A stretch of DNA of 64,000 bases. Source: an uncultured Christensenellaceae bacterium (GTDB lineage: Bacteria > Bacillota > Clostridia > Christensenellales > UBA3700). Below the pieces are notes generated by a model. The model was not told the DNA's origin. It ran no database searches and saw only the letters and a list, made by a program, of their open reading frames with translations. The translations under genes and the position numbers were made by a program. Shown piece after piece: positions 42,576-51,217 of the stretch. The stretch spans positions 172,242 through 236,241 of the forward strand of contig CALWBV010000002.1 in the NCBI GenBank assembly GCA_944376205.1, read 5' to 3'. The number at the start of each line of letters is the position of its first letter. Within the stretch, counting starts at the first letter, position 1.

Positions 42576-43526
42576 TCAAACCGACGCTTTAATAGCTTTG
42601 AGCGTACCGTAAATTTTTGTTTCTCCTATACCCGCAGGCAAAAATACCGTATCGCCCAAATCAAGCGTAATGCAACTGCCGTTTGCCATGACCGCACCGC
42701 CGCCTTCGATCACTGTAAGACTAGCAAAAGAATCGTCGTTTACTTCAAAAGAATACTCGTCCTCGCAAGTTATTTCGCACACGGTAAAATACTTGCATTT
42801 TGCGACCTGTCTGGTGTGCTCGTCGATTTTTACGTCATCGGCATTGGGTATTACCTTTCTTGTCGTGTCCGTTACTTCGAGTGCTTTGTCGATATGAAGT
42901 TCACGTTTGTTACCGTCCTTGTCCGTTCTGTCATAATCGTAAAGCCTGTATGTTAGCGCGGAATTTTGCTGAACTTCGCATATAAGATTGCCGCCGCATA
43001 TTGCATGCACCGTACCTGAAGGTATAAAAAGCACGTCGCCTTTTGAAACTTCGACAAAGTTGAGATAATCGGTAATCTTACCGCTTCTTAAAGCTTTTTC
43101 GAGTTCGTCTTTGCCGATAGGGTTTTTGAATCCGCAATATACTCCGCTGCCCTTCTCGCAGTCAACGATATACCACATTTCCGTCTTGCCGTATTCGCCC
43201 TCGTTTTTGAGTGCATATTCGTCGCTGGGATGTACCTGTATCGAGAGATCGCTTTTGCTGTCAATAAGTTTTATAAGGATAGGGAAAAACTCGAATTGTT
43301 TTCCTCTCTCTCCCAAAAAGTCGGGGTTTTCTTTTAATATTTCCGAAAGCTTGACATTGGAAAACTCACCGTTTACGGCAATACTTTCTCCTTTTTCATG
43401 ACATGACAATTCCCAGCTTTCGGCGATATTGTCACCGTTGGTATGCTTATTCCATTTGTCCATAAGTCGGGTGCCGCCCCATACCGTCTGCATTGTTGCG
43501 GGAATAAGTTTTATAGGATATTTCAT
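42576..43526 (-). CDS. manA: Mannose-6-phosphate isomerase, class I
   Basis: 316 residues, cupin fold. Zinc-site motifs are '-S-I-Q-V-H-P-S-D-E-Y-A-' and '-V-H-A-I-C-G-G-N-L-I-C-E-V-Q-Q-N-S-'. '-TYRLYDYDR-' is the family's C-terminal signature. It interconverts mannose 6-phosphate and fructose 6-phosphate, feeding glycan precursors or mannose use. GAGGT precedes the ATG. Confidence 0.94.
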   Translation of the reverse strand: MKYPIKLIPATMQTVWGGTRLMDKWNKHTNGDNIAESWELSCHEKGESIAVNGEFSNVKLSEILKENPDFLGERGKQFEFFPILIKLIDSKSDLSIQVHPSDEYALKNEGEYGKTEMWYIVDCEKGSGVYCGFKNPIGKDELEKALRSGKITDYLNFVEVSKGDVLFIPSGTVHAICGGNLICEVQQNSALTYRLYDYDRTDKDGNKRELHIDKALEVTDTTRKVIPNADDVKIDEHTRQVAKCKYFTVCEITCEDEYSFEVNDDSFASLTVIEGGGAVMANGSCITLDLGDTVFLPAGIGETKIYGTLKAIKASV

Positions 43527-43632
43527 AAGTCTACCTCTTTAATTCAGATTTACTCTTGCGCTCGAAACTTCTGGCTTTGGTTTGTAATTACTCCTTGCGC
43601 AAGCGGTTTATTTTATATATCATACGCCTGTT

Positions 43633-45390
43633 TTAACATTCAATCAAGCGTTTAGGGAAAACTACCTTAAATTCGGTACCCTCGCCGGGTGCGCTTTTCA
43701 AAGAGATTTTTCCGCCGTGTATTACGGCTATTCTCTTGACAATGGCAAGTCCGAGACCTGTGGAACTCTCGTTGGTATAAGTTCGGCTGGTGTCAACCTT
43801 GTAAAACCTTTCGAAAAGTCTGCTCTGATGTTCTTTAGCAATGCCTATACCGTCGTCTTTTACTTTGATTTCCACGCTATCGGCTTTTTCGTTTACGCTC
43901 ACCCACACGTGTCCGCCGTCTTTATTGTATTTGATGCCGTTGTTAACAAGATTGGAAACAAGCGTACCTATCATCTTTTTCCTGCCTATAAACTGCGCCT
44001 TGCCTTCCAAAGAAAGCGTAACGTTTTTACTCTCGGCAATACCGCTCATTTCGTTGAGCACGTCGCTGCACACCTGCTTGAGGTCAAACTTCGTTATTTC
44101 CTCATTGTCCATATTGGCGTCGAGTTTGGAAAGTTTGAGCATATCGTCGATGAGTTCTTTCATTCTGTGAGCGTTCGAATTGATTTCAGTCACGCATTTT
44201 TTAAGCTGTTTGTTGTCTATACCGTCCATAGTCATCAACTCGCTGTAACCGCTTATTGCAGTGAGAGGAGTTTTGAGTTCGTGAGACGCATTGGCAAAAA
44301 ATTCGCTTCTTATCTTTGCGCTGTTAACTTCGAGCGTAACGTTGGTGAAGATTATGAGCATAACTTCTTCGTCTATAACATCGTCGTCGTAAATATTGCT
44401 AAAAGCCGCTTCGACACGGTAAATGTCCTCGCCTATCTGCACTTCGCCCGTATAGTAGTTTTTATCTTCGAGAGATTGTCTCAACGCCGAAAGCAAGTCT
44501 TCGTCGCTTATGAGATAGCTCAAATCCACTCCGACTACGTCTTGCTGCTTGCCGAAAATTCTCAACGCCGTAGCATTGTTGAGCACTATTCTTCCGCTCT
44601 TGGATACGATAATGATACCTTGGTTTACGGACTGAAGAAGGATAGATGACTTCTTCTGCTCGTATTTTAGACTCATGAAGTTTTTTGCGATTTCACTCGC
44701 CAGATCGTCTATTTTGGTCAATACCGCTTTGAACTCGGGGAAATTGAGCTTTTCGGGAATCTGGCTGGGCGTATATTCTCCGTTGTTGATATCTACGAGA
44801 ATTTCTTCGATTTTTTCAAACGGTATGCTGGCAAACTTGACGTTGATCGTAAGCGCAAGATAGGATACGAAGATAACTCCTGCCCAGATTACCGCCGCAA
44901 GCGCAACGACTATGAAATACGGTCCGCTGTTGTAAATAGCCTCGATCGAACACATATATACTATGTATCCGTTCTGAAAATTTGGATTATCCACCCTGAC
45001 CACATAGTTCATCGTATATTTCGATTGATAAGGATCTCCGAGGAAAAATCCTTCGCCTTCTTCAATGGCTTTTTCTATCTGGCGGCTCTCGTGAACGAAA
45101 TCGGGATCCAAAGGCGCATCCGCAAGTCTAATAATTATTTTACCGGAGCTGTCGAATACAACAAATTTATAGAAGTCTTCCGCCGACTCGTATTCCGTAA
45201 ATCTGTCTGAAATATCTTTGTAATTTTCGGCGGTTTTAAGTTCTTCTATTACAAATCTCGAGACTTTTTTCAAATTGTTTTTTGTCGTGTTGATAGTGAT
45301 AATGTTGAACAGAAAAAACGTCATAGCAACCGTAACGAATATTGCTATGGTCATAATGATGATAATTCTTGCAAGAATTTTATTTTTCAT
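43633..45390 (-). CDS. Sensor histidine kinase, PhoR/WalK-like
   Basis: 585 residues. Membrane helices at about 9-30 and 158-182 flank an extracellular sensor domain. Then come a short linker, a PAS domain (about 240-350), a HisKA domain with the phospho-acceptor His370 in NASHELKTPL, and a HATPase domain with N, G1 (DDGIGIA) and G2 (STGLGLAIV) boxes. It probably pairs with the OmpR-type regulator upstream. GCGGAG precedes the ATG; it has its own promoter about 100 bases upstream. Confidence 0.95.
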   Translation of the reverse strand: MKNKILARIIIIMTIAIFVTVAMTFFLFNIITINTTKNNLKKVSRFVIEELKTAENYKDISDRFTEYESAEDFYKFVVFDSSGKIIIRLADAPLDPDFVHESRQIEKAIEEGEGFFLGDPYQSKYTMNYVVRVDNPNFQNGYIVYMCSIEAIYNSGPYFIVVALAAVIWAGVIFVSYLALTINVKFASIPFEKIEEILVDINNGEYTPSQIPEKLNFPEFKAVLTKIDDLASEIAKNFMSLKYEQKKSSILLQSVNQGIIIVSKSGRIVLNNATALRIFGKQQDVVGVDLSYLISDEDLLSALRQSLEDKNYYTGEVQIGEDIYRVEAAFSNIYDDDVIDEEVMLIIFTNVTLEVNSAKIRSEFFANASHELKTPLTAISGYSELMTMDGIDNKQLKKCVTEINSNAHRMKELIDDMLKLSKLDANMDNEEITKFDLKQVCSDVLNEMSGIAESKNVTLSLEGKAQFIGRKKMIGTLVSNLVNNGIKYNKDGGHVWVSVNEKADSVEIKVKDDGIGIAKEHQSRLFERFYKVDTSRTYTNESSTGLGLAIVKRIAVIHGGKISLKSAPGEGTEFKVVFPKRLIEC

Positions 45391-45483
45391 CGTTTTCTCC
45401 GCTTATACCAAACATGACGAAAATAGTCGTTTTATCGGAATCGACAACGCATTTATCGCAGTCTGTATTGAATATACGTAAAT

Positions 45484-45513
45484 ATTATAATATTCGTCGA
45501 CATCGGTTGTCAA
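45484..45513 (-). promoter_or_regulatory. Promoter of the histidine kinase gene
   Basis: Minus strand TTGACA (45513-45508), 18-nt spacer, TATAAT (45489-45484); leader about 87 nt. Confidence 0.8.
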
Positions 45514-45633
45514 TCACAAAATACCGCAGCGATAGCGTATTAAATGTCGCAAACAATAATATTTTGAAGTGTCTTAAGCTAAAACGAAAGCTTCTTTTGA
45601 CTTGAATTTTAATTCACTGCTCAACTTTTGACA

Positions 45634-45663
45634 AAGAAAAACGGCGCAGCATACGCTACGCCG
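45634..45663 (-). terminator. Terminator between the response regulator and kinase genes
   Basis: Stem CGGCG/CGCCG with an inner AGC/GCT stem across one mismatch; read leftward it ends in TTTTT. Confidence 0.85.
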
Positions 45664-45679
45664 CACCGTCAAAATATAA

Positions 45680-46366
45680 TCAAACTTTAGAAAATTTATA
45701 TCCCACGCCTCTTACGGTAGTGATATATTGTTTGTCTGTGAATGCACCCAATTTGCTTCGCAAAGATTTAATGTGCATATCCAGCGTTCTGGTTTCTCCG
45801 ACATAGTCGTAATCCCATACCTGATTGAGAATAACTTCTCTCGAAACTACGCAATCTATATTTTTCATAAGAAGTGTAAGAAGATTGTATTCCTTGAGCG
45901 TAAGCGGAACAACATTGTCGTTGACATATACCGTATGTTCGGCATTGTTAATCTTTATATCGCCGTAACACAATATTTCGTCTTCGTTTTTCTTTGCGCC
46001 TGTCTTTCTCAAATTTGCTTTTACTCTCGCAATAAGTTCAAGCATACCGAAAGGCTTTGCTATATAGTCGTCGGCGCCTGCGTCAAGTCCTCTGACTTTA
46101 ATATTTTCGTCACCCTTTGCGCTCGCAATAATAACGGGGATATTTTTGGTGTCGATATTCTCTTTGAGCAATGACAACGCTTTGAGTCCGTCCATACCGG
46201 GAAGCATGAGATCGAGTATGATTATATCGCAAGTCTCTTTTTTGAGAGCCTCGAACATATCTTCGGCGGTAACAAAACTCTTGCATTCAAACTTGTCCTG
46301 AAACGCTATCTCGTACAAGCCTCTGATACTGTCGTCGTCTTCTACGACAAATACTTTGTATTCCAT
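45680..46366 (-). CDS. OmpR/PhoB-family response regulator
   Basis: 228 residues. The receiver domain (1-about 118) has phospho-acceptor Asp52 in LDLMLPGMDG, acidic pair E-D-D near residue 8 and Lys in '-AKPFGMLEL-'. The winged-helix DNA-binding domain (about 130-226) ends '-Y-I-T-T-V-R-G-V-G-Y-K-F-'. AAGGAG precedes the ATG. The adjacent kinase is the likely partner. Confidence 0.96.
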   Translation of the reverse strand: MEYKVFVVEDDDSIRGLYEIAFQDKFECKSFVTAEDMFEALKKETCDIIILDLMLPGMDGLKALSLLKENIDTKNIPVIIASAKGDENIKVRGLDAGADDYIAKPFGMLELIARVKANLRKTGAKKNEDEILCYGDIKINNAEHTVYVNDNVVPLTLKEYNLLTLLMKNIDCVVSREVILNQVWDYDYVGETRTLDMHIKSLRSKLGAFTDKQYITTVRGVGYKFSKV

Positions 46367-46419
46367 AGTTTTCTCCTTGATTTATGAGTGCAGAAAGCCT
46401 TTACGCATTCTACGCTTTA

Positions 46420-46449
46420 ATTTTAACACAATACACTTTACAATGTAAA
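46420..46449 (-). promoter_or_regulatory. Promoter of the response regulator gene with overlapping palindrome
   Basis: Minus strand TTTACA (46449-46444) and TAAAAT (46425-46420) at 18-nt spacing. The 13-bp palindrome TTTACAATGTAAA (46437-46449) covers the -35; it could be an autoregulatory site. Confidence 0.6.
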
Positions 46450-46528
46450 CACTTATTACAAAAAAGCTATTTTGATTTTGATTAAACTTTACATTTTCTG
46501 TCAAAGACTGTTTGTTGCGTCGGGGCGC

Positions 46529-47314
46529 TTATTCGAAATCTCTGTCGAATCTCGCTCCGAGCGGTCCACCGTACAGCAAAAAATCTTCGAACTCTTTGCC
46601 GTAAGTTTCTATTTCGCAAAGCGCTCTGTCAAAAATCGTTTTCAAATCTTTTCTTATCTGTCTGCAAGCGGGATTTTCGTCCTTTTGAATTAATATATCG
46701 TTACCTTTGGGATTAGACGAAATTTTGAATAAGAATTTCAAAAGTCCTCTGACAAACGGATTTTGAGAAGAAATAAGCTTTGTAAACTTTTTTCTAGACT
46801 TAAGCATTTTATGCACTTGAGCGGGAGTACACTTGAGATATTTTGCAGCAATTTCTTCTGTGTCTTTGTCTATCGTCTGATACTCTAAAAACTTCGCATT
46901 GTAAGGATTTTCGCCTGCATCGATCAAAAGTTTTCTGTCATAATCGGCTTCTATCACAAAATGAGGGGCAATTTTCCCCTCGTCGCATTTCCATATATAG
47001 GGATGCATTGCGCTGTCCAAAATAAAATGTGTAAAAAAACCTGTGATATATGCCACATCTCTTTCGGGAGTCAGCGACGAATTTGCAATCTGCAAAAAAC
47101 TTTTGAAGAGTTCGTTCGCCTTAACCCTGTGTATCTGCGAGCCTCGTGTTCTAATGGCATTACCTTTGTGCGGCTTGTAATAAAACATCAGATCCGCTCC
47201 GCTCTGTCCCAAATCGTAATACTTTCTGTTGAGACAAACCGTAGTGCGCAACTTTTCGGGAAGTCTGTCTATTGCGGCGTTTGCAAATAAGTAGTGTGTA
47301 TAAACGGAAGGCAT
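46529..47314 (-). CDS. Zinc-dependent phospholipase C family protein
   Basis: 261 residues. It begins P-S-V-Y-T-H-Y-L-F-A-N and contains '-Q-S-G-A-D-L-M-F-Y-Y-' and the His/Asp-rich core '-GFFTHFILDSAMHPYI-', the pattern of the bacterial phospholipase C / PF00882 fold. No signal peptide is present, so it may act in the cytosol. The substrate is unproven. AGGTG precedes the ATG. It starts eight bases after the tetR stop, so it is in the same transcription unit and should be derepressed with it. Confidence 0.8.
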   Translation of the reverse strand: MPSVYTHYLFANAAIDRLPEKLRTTVCLNRKYYDLGQSGADLMFYYKPHKGNAIRTRGSQIHRVKANELFKSFLQIANSSLTPERDVAYITGFFTHFILDSAMHPYIWKCDEGKIAPHFVIEADYDRKLLIDAGENPYNAKFLEYQTIDKDTEEIAAKYLKCTPAQVHKMLKSRKKFTKLISSQNPFVRGLLKFLFKISSNPKGNDILIQKDENPACRQIRKDLKTIFDRALCEIETYGKEFEDFLLYGGPLGARFDRDFE

Positions 47315-47322
47315 AAATACAC

Positions 47323-47895
47323 CTATTTGACGAGATCTCGAAGCAATCCTTCAAGATAATCTTTTCTTTCTTCGCTGTTGTTGAGATCTACGCCGCTTCT
47401 GTTTTTTATAACTTCGGTACGCAAGAAAGACTGTTCGAGTATGTATATAACTCTGCTTGCGGTAAGATATGCCCTTTGATCGTCGTATATAGGACGGCAG
47501 TCCTTAATAATAGGAATATATGCATCGATAAGCGCCGACGTGGTATCGTTGTCACCCGTATTGCCGAGATCGTATATCAAAGCCACTTTAGATATGTTGG
47601 GCTTTGTATAAAGATAATCGAAAGTCATAAGACACAGATAATTGAGTTTATCCTTGGGTTTCATAAACGCAAGTGATTGTCTTACCTTATGAAATTCGTC
47701 GACGATACCCATTATCATCTTTTTGACGCAACGGTTTATAAGCACTTCTTTGCTTCCGAAATGATAGTTGATAAGTCCTATACCTATATTGAGTCTTGAT
47801 GCCAACTCACGTATCGTAAGTTTTTGAGGGTCGTCGCCTTTTTCCTCCAATAATGCGATAGCTTCGTCGATAATAGCTTCTTTAGTAATTTTCAT
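47323..47895 (-). CDS. TetR-family transcriptional regulator
   Basis: 190 residues. The N-terminal helix-turn-helix is near 25-50 ('-TIRELASRLNIGIGLINYHF-', then G-S-K-E-V-L); the C-terminal helical ligand domain is divergent, so no ligand can be named. The ATG at 47895 is preferred (GGAG upstream); a codon 33 bases further out adds residues outside the family. Its promoter carries the TTGAACA palindrome at the transcription start, so autorepression is likely, as is control of the same sites near 10 kb. Confidence 0.9.
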   Translation of the reverse strand: MKITKEAIIDEAIALLEEKGDDPQKLTIRELASRLNIGIGLINYHFGSKEVLINRCVKKMIMGIVDEFHKVRQSLAFMKPKDKLNYLCLMTFDYLYTKPNISKVALIYDLGNTGDNDTTSALIDAYIPIIKDCRPIYDDQRAYLTASRVIYILEQSFLRTEVIKNRSGVDLNNSEERKDYLEGLLRDLVK

Positions 47896-48141
47896 ATATG
47901 TAAACTCCGTATTAATTATCTTTTTCAATCGTCTTTGTTCAAATACACTGCGTCATATTCCGTTCAGTTTACGCATCCGAAAGCTGAAATAAGTTCTCAG
48001 CTCCGCTATCGACGCAAAACATATTTACTCATGCGATTGCGACTTGTTTTTCACAAAATATAACAACTTTTTCCGCATTAAGAATCCTATGTCGCATCGG
48101 CCTTTTGAGATTTTAGTTTTACGAAAAATCAAAAGCTGTAT

Positions 48142-48156
48142 TTGAACAATGTTCAA
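48142..48156. promoter_or_regulatory. Palindromic operator-like site at the tetR promoter, copy 4
   Basis: TTGAACAATGTTCAA begins three bases after the -10 and covers the expected start of transcription (near 48153). A repressor bound here would block its own promoter. Confidence 0.8.
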
Positions 48157-48159
48157 TTT

Positions 48160-48188
48160 ATTATATTACATAATAAATATGTTGTCAA
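48160..48188 (-). promoter_or_regulatory. tetR promoter
   Basis: Perfect consensus on the minus strand: TTGACA (48188-48183), 17-nt spacer, TATAAT (48165-48160). The leader to the ATG is about 258 nt and AT-rich; I see no gene in it. Confidence 0.88.
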
Positions 48189-48523
48189 TCCGTTTGACAT
48201 ACCTTTGACAAAATCTTTACCGTTTGCGACTTTATGCACAAATCGGCACAAATAAATATAATTAATAGGCATGTCACAGCTTGAATTAATCGCTTTTTCA
48301 CCTTTTACAAATTGTTTCGAGTCATCGGCTTGCAATTTTAGTAAAAAATTATATTTTCAATAAATTGTAAAAATAAATGCTATTTATGTATAAAAAATCA
48401 AAATATATCCAAAATCTTAATAAGAAAGATAGCTCTTCGAAAAGAAATCGGAGCGCTTTTCCCCTCACAATTTTCCAAATAAAAAAATTTTTGAAAAAAT
48501 ATTAATTTTTTGTCAAAAAACTA

Positions 48524-48552
48524 TTGACAAACAATTATTATAGTGATATTAT
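48524..48552 (+). promoter_or_regulatory. Promoter of the 22-codon peptide gene
   Basis: TTGACA (48524-48529), 17-nt spacer, TATTAT (48547-48552). Between 48190 and 48523 the sequence is AT-rich with no convincing gene. Confidence 0.8.
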
Positions 48553-48603
48553 CTAGGCGAAAAAAAGGGAAACCTGAAAACAACTTAATAGGAGGTGACA
48601 GAT

Positions 48604-48672
48604 ATGAAGAAATTCTGGAAAATCTGGTCCGCATACGTACACAAATACGGTATGAACATCAAAATGTTTTGA
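48604..48672 (+). CDS. 22-residue basic, Trp-rich peptide
   Basis: The sequence starts M-K-K-F-W-K-I-W and ends N-I-K-M-F; it has two Trp, two Tyr, two Phe, five Lys and one His, and no acidic residue. GGAGGTGA (48591-48598) sits at ideal spacing to the ATG. A consensus promoter lies upstream and a terminator 20 bases after the stop, so the transcript of about 150 nt encodes only this peptide. It could be a membrane-active peptide, a signal, a type I toxin-like peptide, or a small protein that works inside the membrane. No family recognised. Confidence 0.7.
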   Translation: MKKFWKIWSAYVHKYGMNIKMF

Positions 48673-48692
48673 TAATGCGGAAAATTGTGAGG

Positions 48693-48719
48693 ACAATGCG
48701 TTATGCATTGTATTTTTTT
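48693..48719 (+). terminator. Terminator of the 22-codon peptide gene
   Basis: Stem ACAATGC/GCATTGT, five-base loop, then A and seven T residues. Confidence 0.88.
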
Positions 48720-48883
48720 GCCTTTTTATTATAACTTTTATTTATCTATACTTTATTTTACGATATTCGCAAATATACAACCCGTCATATATTATAATAT
48801 CTGTAATATCAATTGAATTGTTTTGATAAAAACAAAACAGGGCATACGCCCCGTCATTATATGTATCAATTAGCAATTACCTA

Positions 48884-49324
48884 TTATGCACTTTCTTTTA
48901 GCGGCGGATAAACGGTATACGAAATACCGCCCTCACTGAAGATACCTGCCGACACTCCGCCCGTACTGACTATACCGACTGCAATTCCTCCTACAGATAT
49001 CGCTCCTATACTTATACCGCCTACCGAAATTGCTCCCAAAGCCAAAAGCCCGATTGCTATTAATCCGATCGAAATCAAGCCTATCGAAATCAACCCCAAA
49101 GATATTATACCTATTGATATAACTCCTTGAGCGTATGTACCTATTGCGATTATACCTTTGGCTTTATATTTTCCTGCCCCTATGTTGATATGAACAAGAG
49201 GTACCCCGCCTATACTTGCTCTGCTTTTGTACTCGTAATGAAAAAAATTTCCCCACGGCTCACAGAATGACGAATCTTTTTTATTTTTATACTCATCGTA
49301 GAAATTTTTATTGTTATCTTTCAT
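48884..49324 (-). CDS. Five-residue-repeat (I-S-I-G-x) beta-helix-like protein
   Basis: 146 residues. The first ~45 are polar. From about residue 55 to 138 runs a tandem array of at least 13 five-residue units with consensus x-I-S-[IVL]-G (for example VISIG, IISLG, LISIG, AISVG, GIAVG). The regular Gly every fifth position with Ile/Val/Leu in between predicts a narrow beta-helix, related in geometry but not in sequence to A(D/N)LXX pentapeptide repeats. Very hydrophobic, yet no classical membrane helix because of the Gly/Ser spacing. GGAG precedes the ATG. Confidence 0.72.
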   Translation of the reverse strand: MKDNNKNFYDEYKNKKDSSFCEPWGNFFHYEYKSRASIGGVPLVHINIGAGKYKAKGIIAIGTYAQGVISIGIISLGLISIGLISIGLIAIGLLALGAISVGGISIGAISVGGIAVGIVSTGGVSAGIFSEGGISYTVYPPLKESA

Positions 49325-49472
49325 ACATTCTCCAAAACATTACTTCTTTCAAATTATATCAAATTAACCGCTCCATAGCAAACAAATACGTCTATCTCCT
49401 TTTGTTTATCGAGACAATCCGATGCGTTTACTCTCAATATATCCTTAACAGTTTATAAAAAATTCATTATTC

Positions 49473-49501
49473 TTGCCTTGTACGTGCGAAAATGTTATAA
49501 T
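49473..49501 (+). promoter_or_regulatory. Promoter of the yhcH-GH16 unit
   Basis: TTGCCT (49473-49478), 17-nt spacer, TATAAT (49496-49501), with the start codon 30 bases further on. Confidence 0.75.
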
Positions 49502-49531
49502 AACATTATAAATATACAATCAGAGGTATTT

Positions 49532-49978
49532 ATGATACACGCAAATCAAAACCAAAACGATTTTTTCAAAAATATCGACGACAAAATAGCCGTCTGTATG
49601 CAAAAAGCAAAAGATTTTGACGAAAACACTGCCTGTGGCAGATATGAATTGACAGACGATATTTATGTCAACGTAATGACTTACCAGCCCAAGCCGATGA
49701 GCGAAATGTCTATCGAAACTCACTGCCGCTATGCAGACATACAACTCATATTGAGCGGTCAGGAGTATATGGGATACGCCCCTCTCGATACCCTCACGCC
49801 TATAAACGAATACGATTCGGAAAAAGACATACGCTTTTGGAAGGGCGACATCGCATTGCTTCCTATGCGTAAAGGCGAATGGGCGCTTTTTATGCCCGAC
49901 GAACCGCACGCTCCGAGTTTGAGCATGAACGGCGGAACAGTAAAAAAAGCCGTTTTCAAAATTAAATATAAAGACTGA
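49532..49978 (+). CDS. YhcH/YjgK/YiaL (EbgC-like) family protein
   Basis: 148 residues, one cupin-like DUF386 domain: '-E-T-H-C-R-Y-A-D-I-Q-L-I-L-S-G-Q-E-' with the metal His, and '-L-M-P-D-E-P-H-A-P-S-' near the C-terminus. Members are linked to sialic-acid and other sugar anomer use, or act as a glycosidase beta subunit. The ATG at 49532 has AGAGGT; an earlier in-frame codon overlaps the promoter. The GH16 gene follows after 46 bases. Confidence 0.9.
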   Translation: MIHANQNQNDFFKNIDDKIAVCMQKAKDFDENTACGRYELTDDIYVNVMTYQPKPMSEMSIETHCRYADIQLILSGQEYMGYAPLDTLTPINEYDSEKDIRFWKGDIALLPMRKGEWALFMPDEPHAPSLSMNGGTVKKAVFKIKYKD

Positions 49979-50024
49979 TCAAAATTTAAGCACACAACTA
50001 TTTGCAATAATAAGGAGTTAATTT

Positions 50025-51008
50025 ATGAAAAGAATATTATCAGCAATTATCATCTGCGTTCTTCTTTCAATATCCGCAATAGCTCTATGTTCATGCAACA
50101 ATGGTTCGTCTTCTGATACAGAACTTCAGAAGGCGCTTGCCGACGGCGGATATAAATTGGTGTTTGAAGACAATTTCAACGGAGATTCTCTCGACACTAC
50201 CAAATGGAAAGCAGGATACGACGGTGAAAACCATGTTCGCCGTGCTGCCTACGTAGAGACTACTCCCGATACTTTGTTTGTCAAAGACGGCACATTGACG
50301 ATACGTACCCACTATAAAACTGACGGTCAATACGGCGAAGGTTGGTACACTTCTTGGGTAGAATCTGCGACCAATCCCGAAAAAGGACATGTTTCCGCAC
50401 CCGAAGGATATGAGGGCTTTTCGGCAAAATACGGATACTTTGAAGCAAGATGCATTGCTCCACCTTGTGAAGGCATATGGTCGGCATTTTGGCTTATGCC
50501 TGACGAAGGCTCCGGTATGACGTCCAACGATGTCATGAATACGGGTTCAGACGGCGTAGAAGTCGATATTATGGAATCTCCTTGGTATCACAGCGGATTC
50601 TTCAACAGAAATTCAAATATGCACGTACTCCACGGTGACAGTTACAGCAATACGAAATCTCAAAAATCAGATAACATAAGAGTTAGCAACATGTACAGCA
50701 AATTCCACACATACGGAGTTATGTGGACACCTGAAGAATACATCTTCTACATCGACGGGAAAGAAACATGGCGTGCCGATCATACTGTCGACGGAGTTAC
50801 TCTCGGAGTATCGGAAGTGAAACAGTATATGCTCCTTACTGTCGAAGTCGGCGGATATATGGATGAAGACGGCAACCTTCACCCCGGTAAACAACTCAAC
50901 TCCGACGGTACCGAATCCGTATACTGGTGCGGCGATGCCGATAAAAACGATAAAAGCAAAAATTACGATTTTATCATCGACTATGTAAGAGTGTATCAGA
51001 TAGCTTAA
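50025..51008 (+). CDS. Glycoside hydrolase family 16 lipoprotein (beta-glucanase-like)
   Basis: 327 residues. The signal peptide ends in lipobox-like L-C-S-C with Cys24. The GH16 jelly-roll carries the catalytic E-x-D-x-x-E as Glu179, Asp181, Glu184 (VEVDIMES) and aromatic substrate residues such as '-WSAFWLMP-'. It likely cleaves beta-1,3 or mixed-linkage glucans, or a related galactan, on the cell surface. Specificity cannot be read. AAGGAG precedes the ATG. Confidence 0.93.
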   Translation: MKRILSAIIICVLLSISAIALCSCNNGSSSDTELQKALADGGYKLVFEDNFNGDSLDTTKWKAGYDGENHVRRAAYVETTPDTLFVKDGTLTIRTHYKTDGQYGEGWYTSWVESATNPEKGHVSAPEGYEGFSAKYGYFEARCIAPPCEGIWSAFWLMPDEGSGMTSNDVMNTGSDGVEVDIMESPWYHSGFFNRNSNMHVLHGDSYSNTKSQKSDNIRVSNMYSKFHTYGVMWTPEEYIFYIDGKETWRADHTVDGVTLGVSEVKQYMLLTVEVGGYMDEDGNLHPGKQLNSDGTESVYWCGDADKNDKSKNYDFIIDYVRVYQIA

Positions 51009-51046
51009 CACTGCGTCTTGACAAATAATACCTTTGCAAAAAAGCA

Positions 51047-51080
51047 AAAACGGCACACTGATTCAGTTGTGCCGTTTTTT
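51047..51080 (+). terminator. Terminator of the yhcH-GH16 unit
   Basis: Stem AACGGCACA/TGTGCCGTT, with an inner CTG/CAG, followed by T6. Confidence 0.88.
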
Positions 51081-51165
51081 ATATATTTTCAACTTAATAG
51101 ACATATAACAGCAAATTTTAATAAATTTTACCGCAATTTTCTGACTCGGAATAAAAAAATCTCCC

Positions 51166-51217
51166 CTGTCAATGACGGTACAAATATGATAGTTTGCTGA
51201 GGAGGTATCATTGACAG
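51166..51217. repeat. Inverted repeat with 10-bp arms enclosing a ribosome-binding-site-like GGAGG
   Basis: CTGTCAATGA (51166-51175) and TCATTGACAG (51208-51217) are perfect inverted arms around 32 bases. The right arm overlaps a TTG codon (51211) that starts a 17-codon open frame, five bases after GAGGAGG. It may be a decayed small gene or a translationally masked peptide. No other feature was seen between 51081 and 51540. Confidence 0.4.

Noticed and set aside
48153..48335. 60-codon minus-strand frame upstream of tetR
   Set aside because: It spans the tetR promoter and operator and lacks a ribosome binding site.
48421..48480. GC-richer stem-like stretch (AGCTC...GAGCG) upstream of the 22-codon gene
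   Set aside because: Pairing is short and imperfect; not convincing as an RNA gene or terminator.
48543..48734. 63-codon plus-strand frame overlapping the 22-codon gene
   Set aside because: It starts within the promoter -10 region, has no ribosome binding site and runs through the terminator; the 22-codon frame has all signals.
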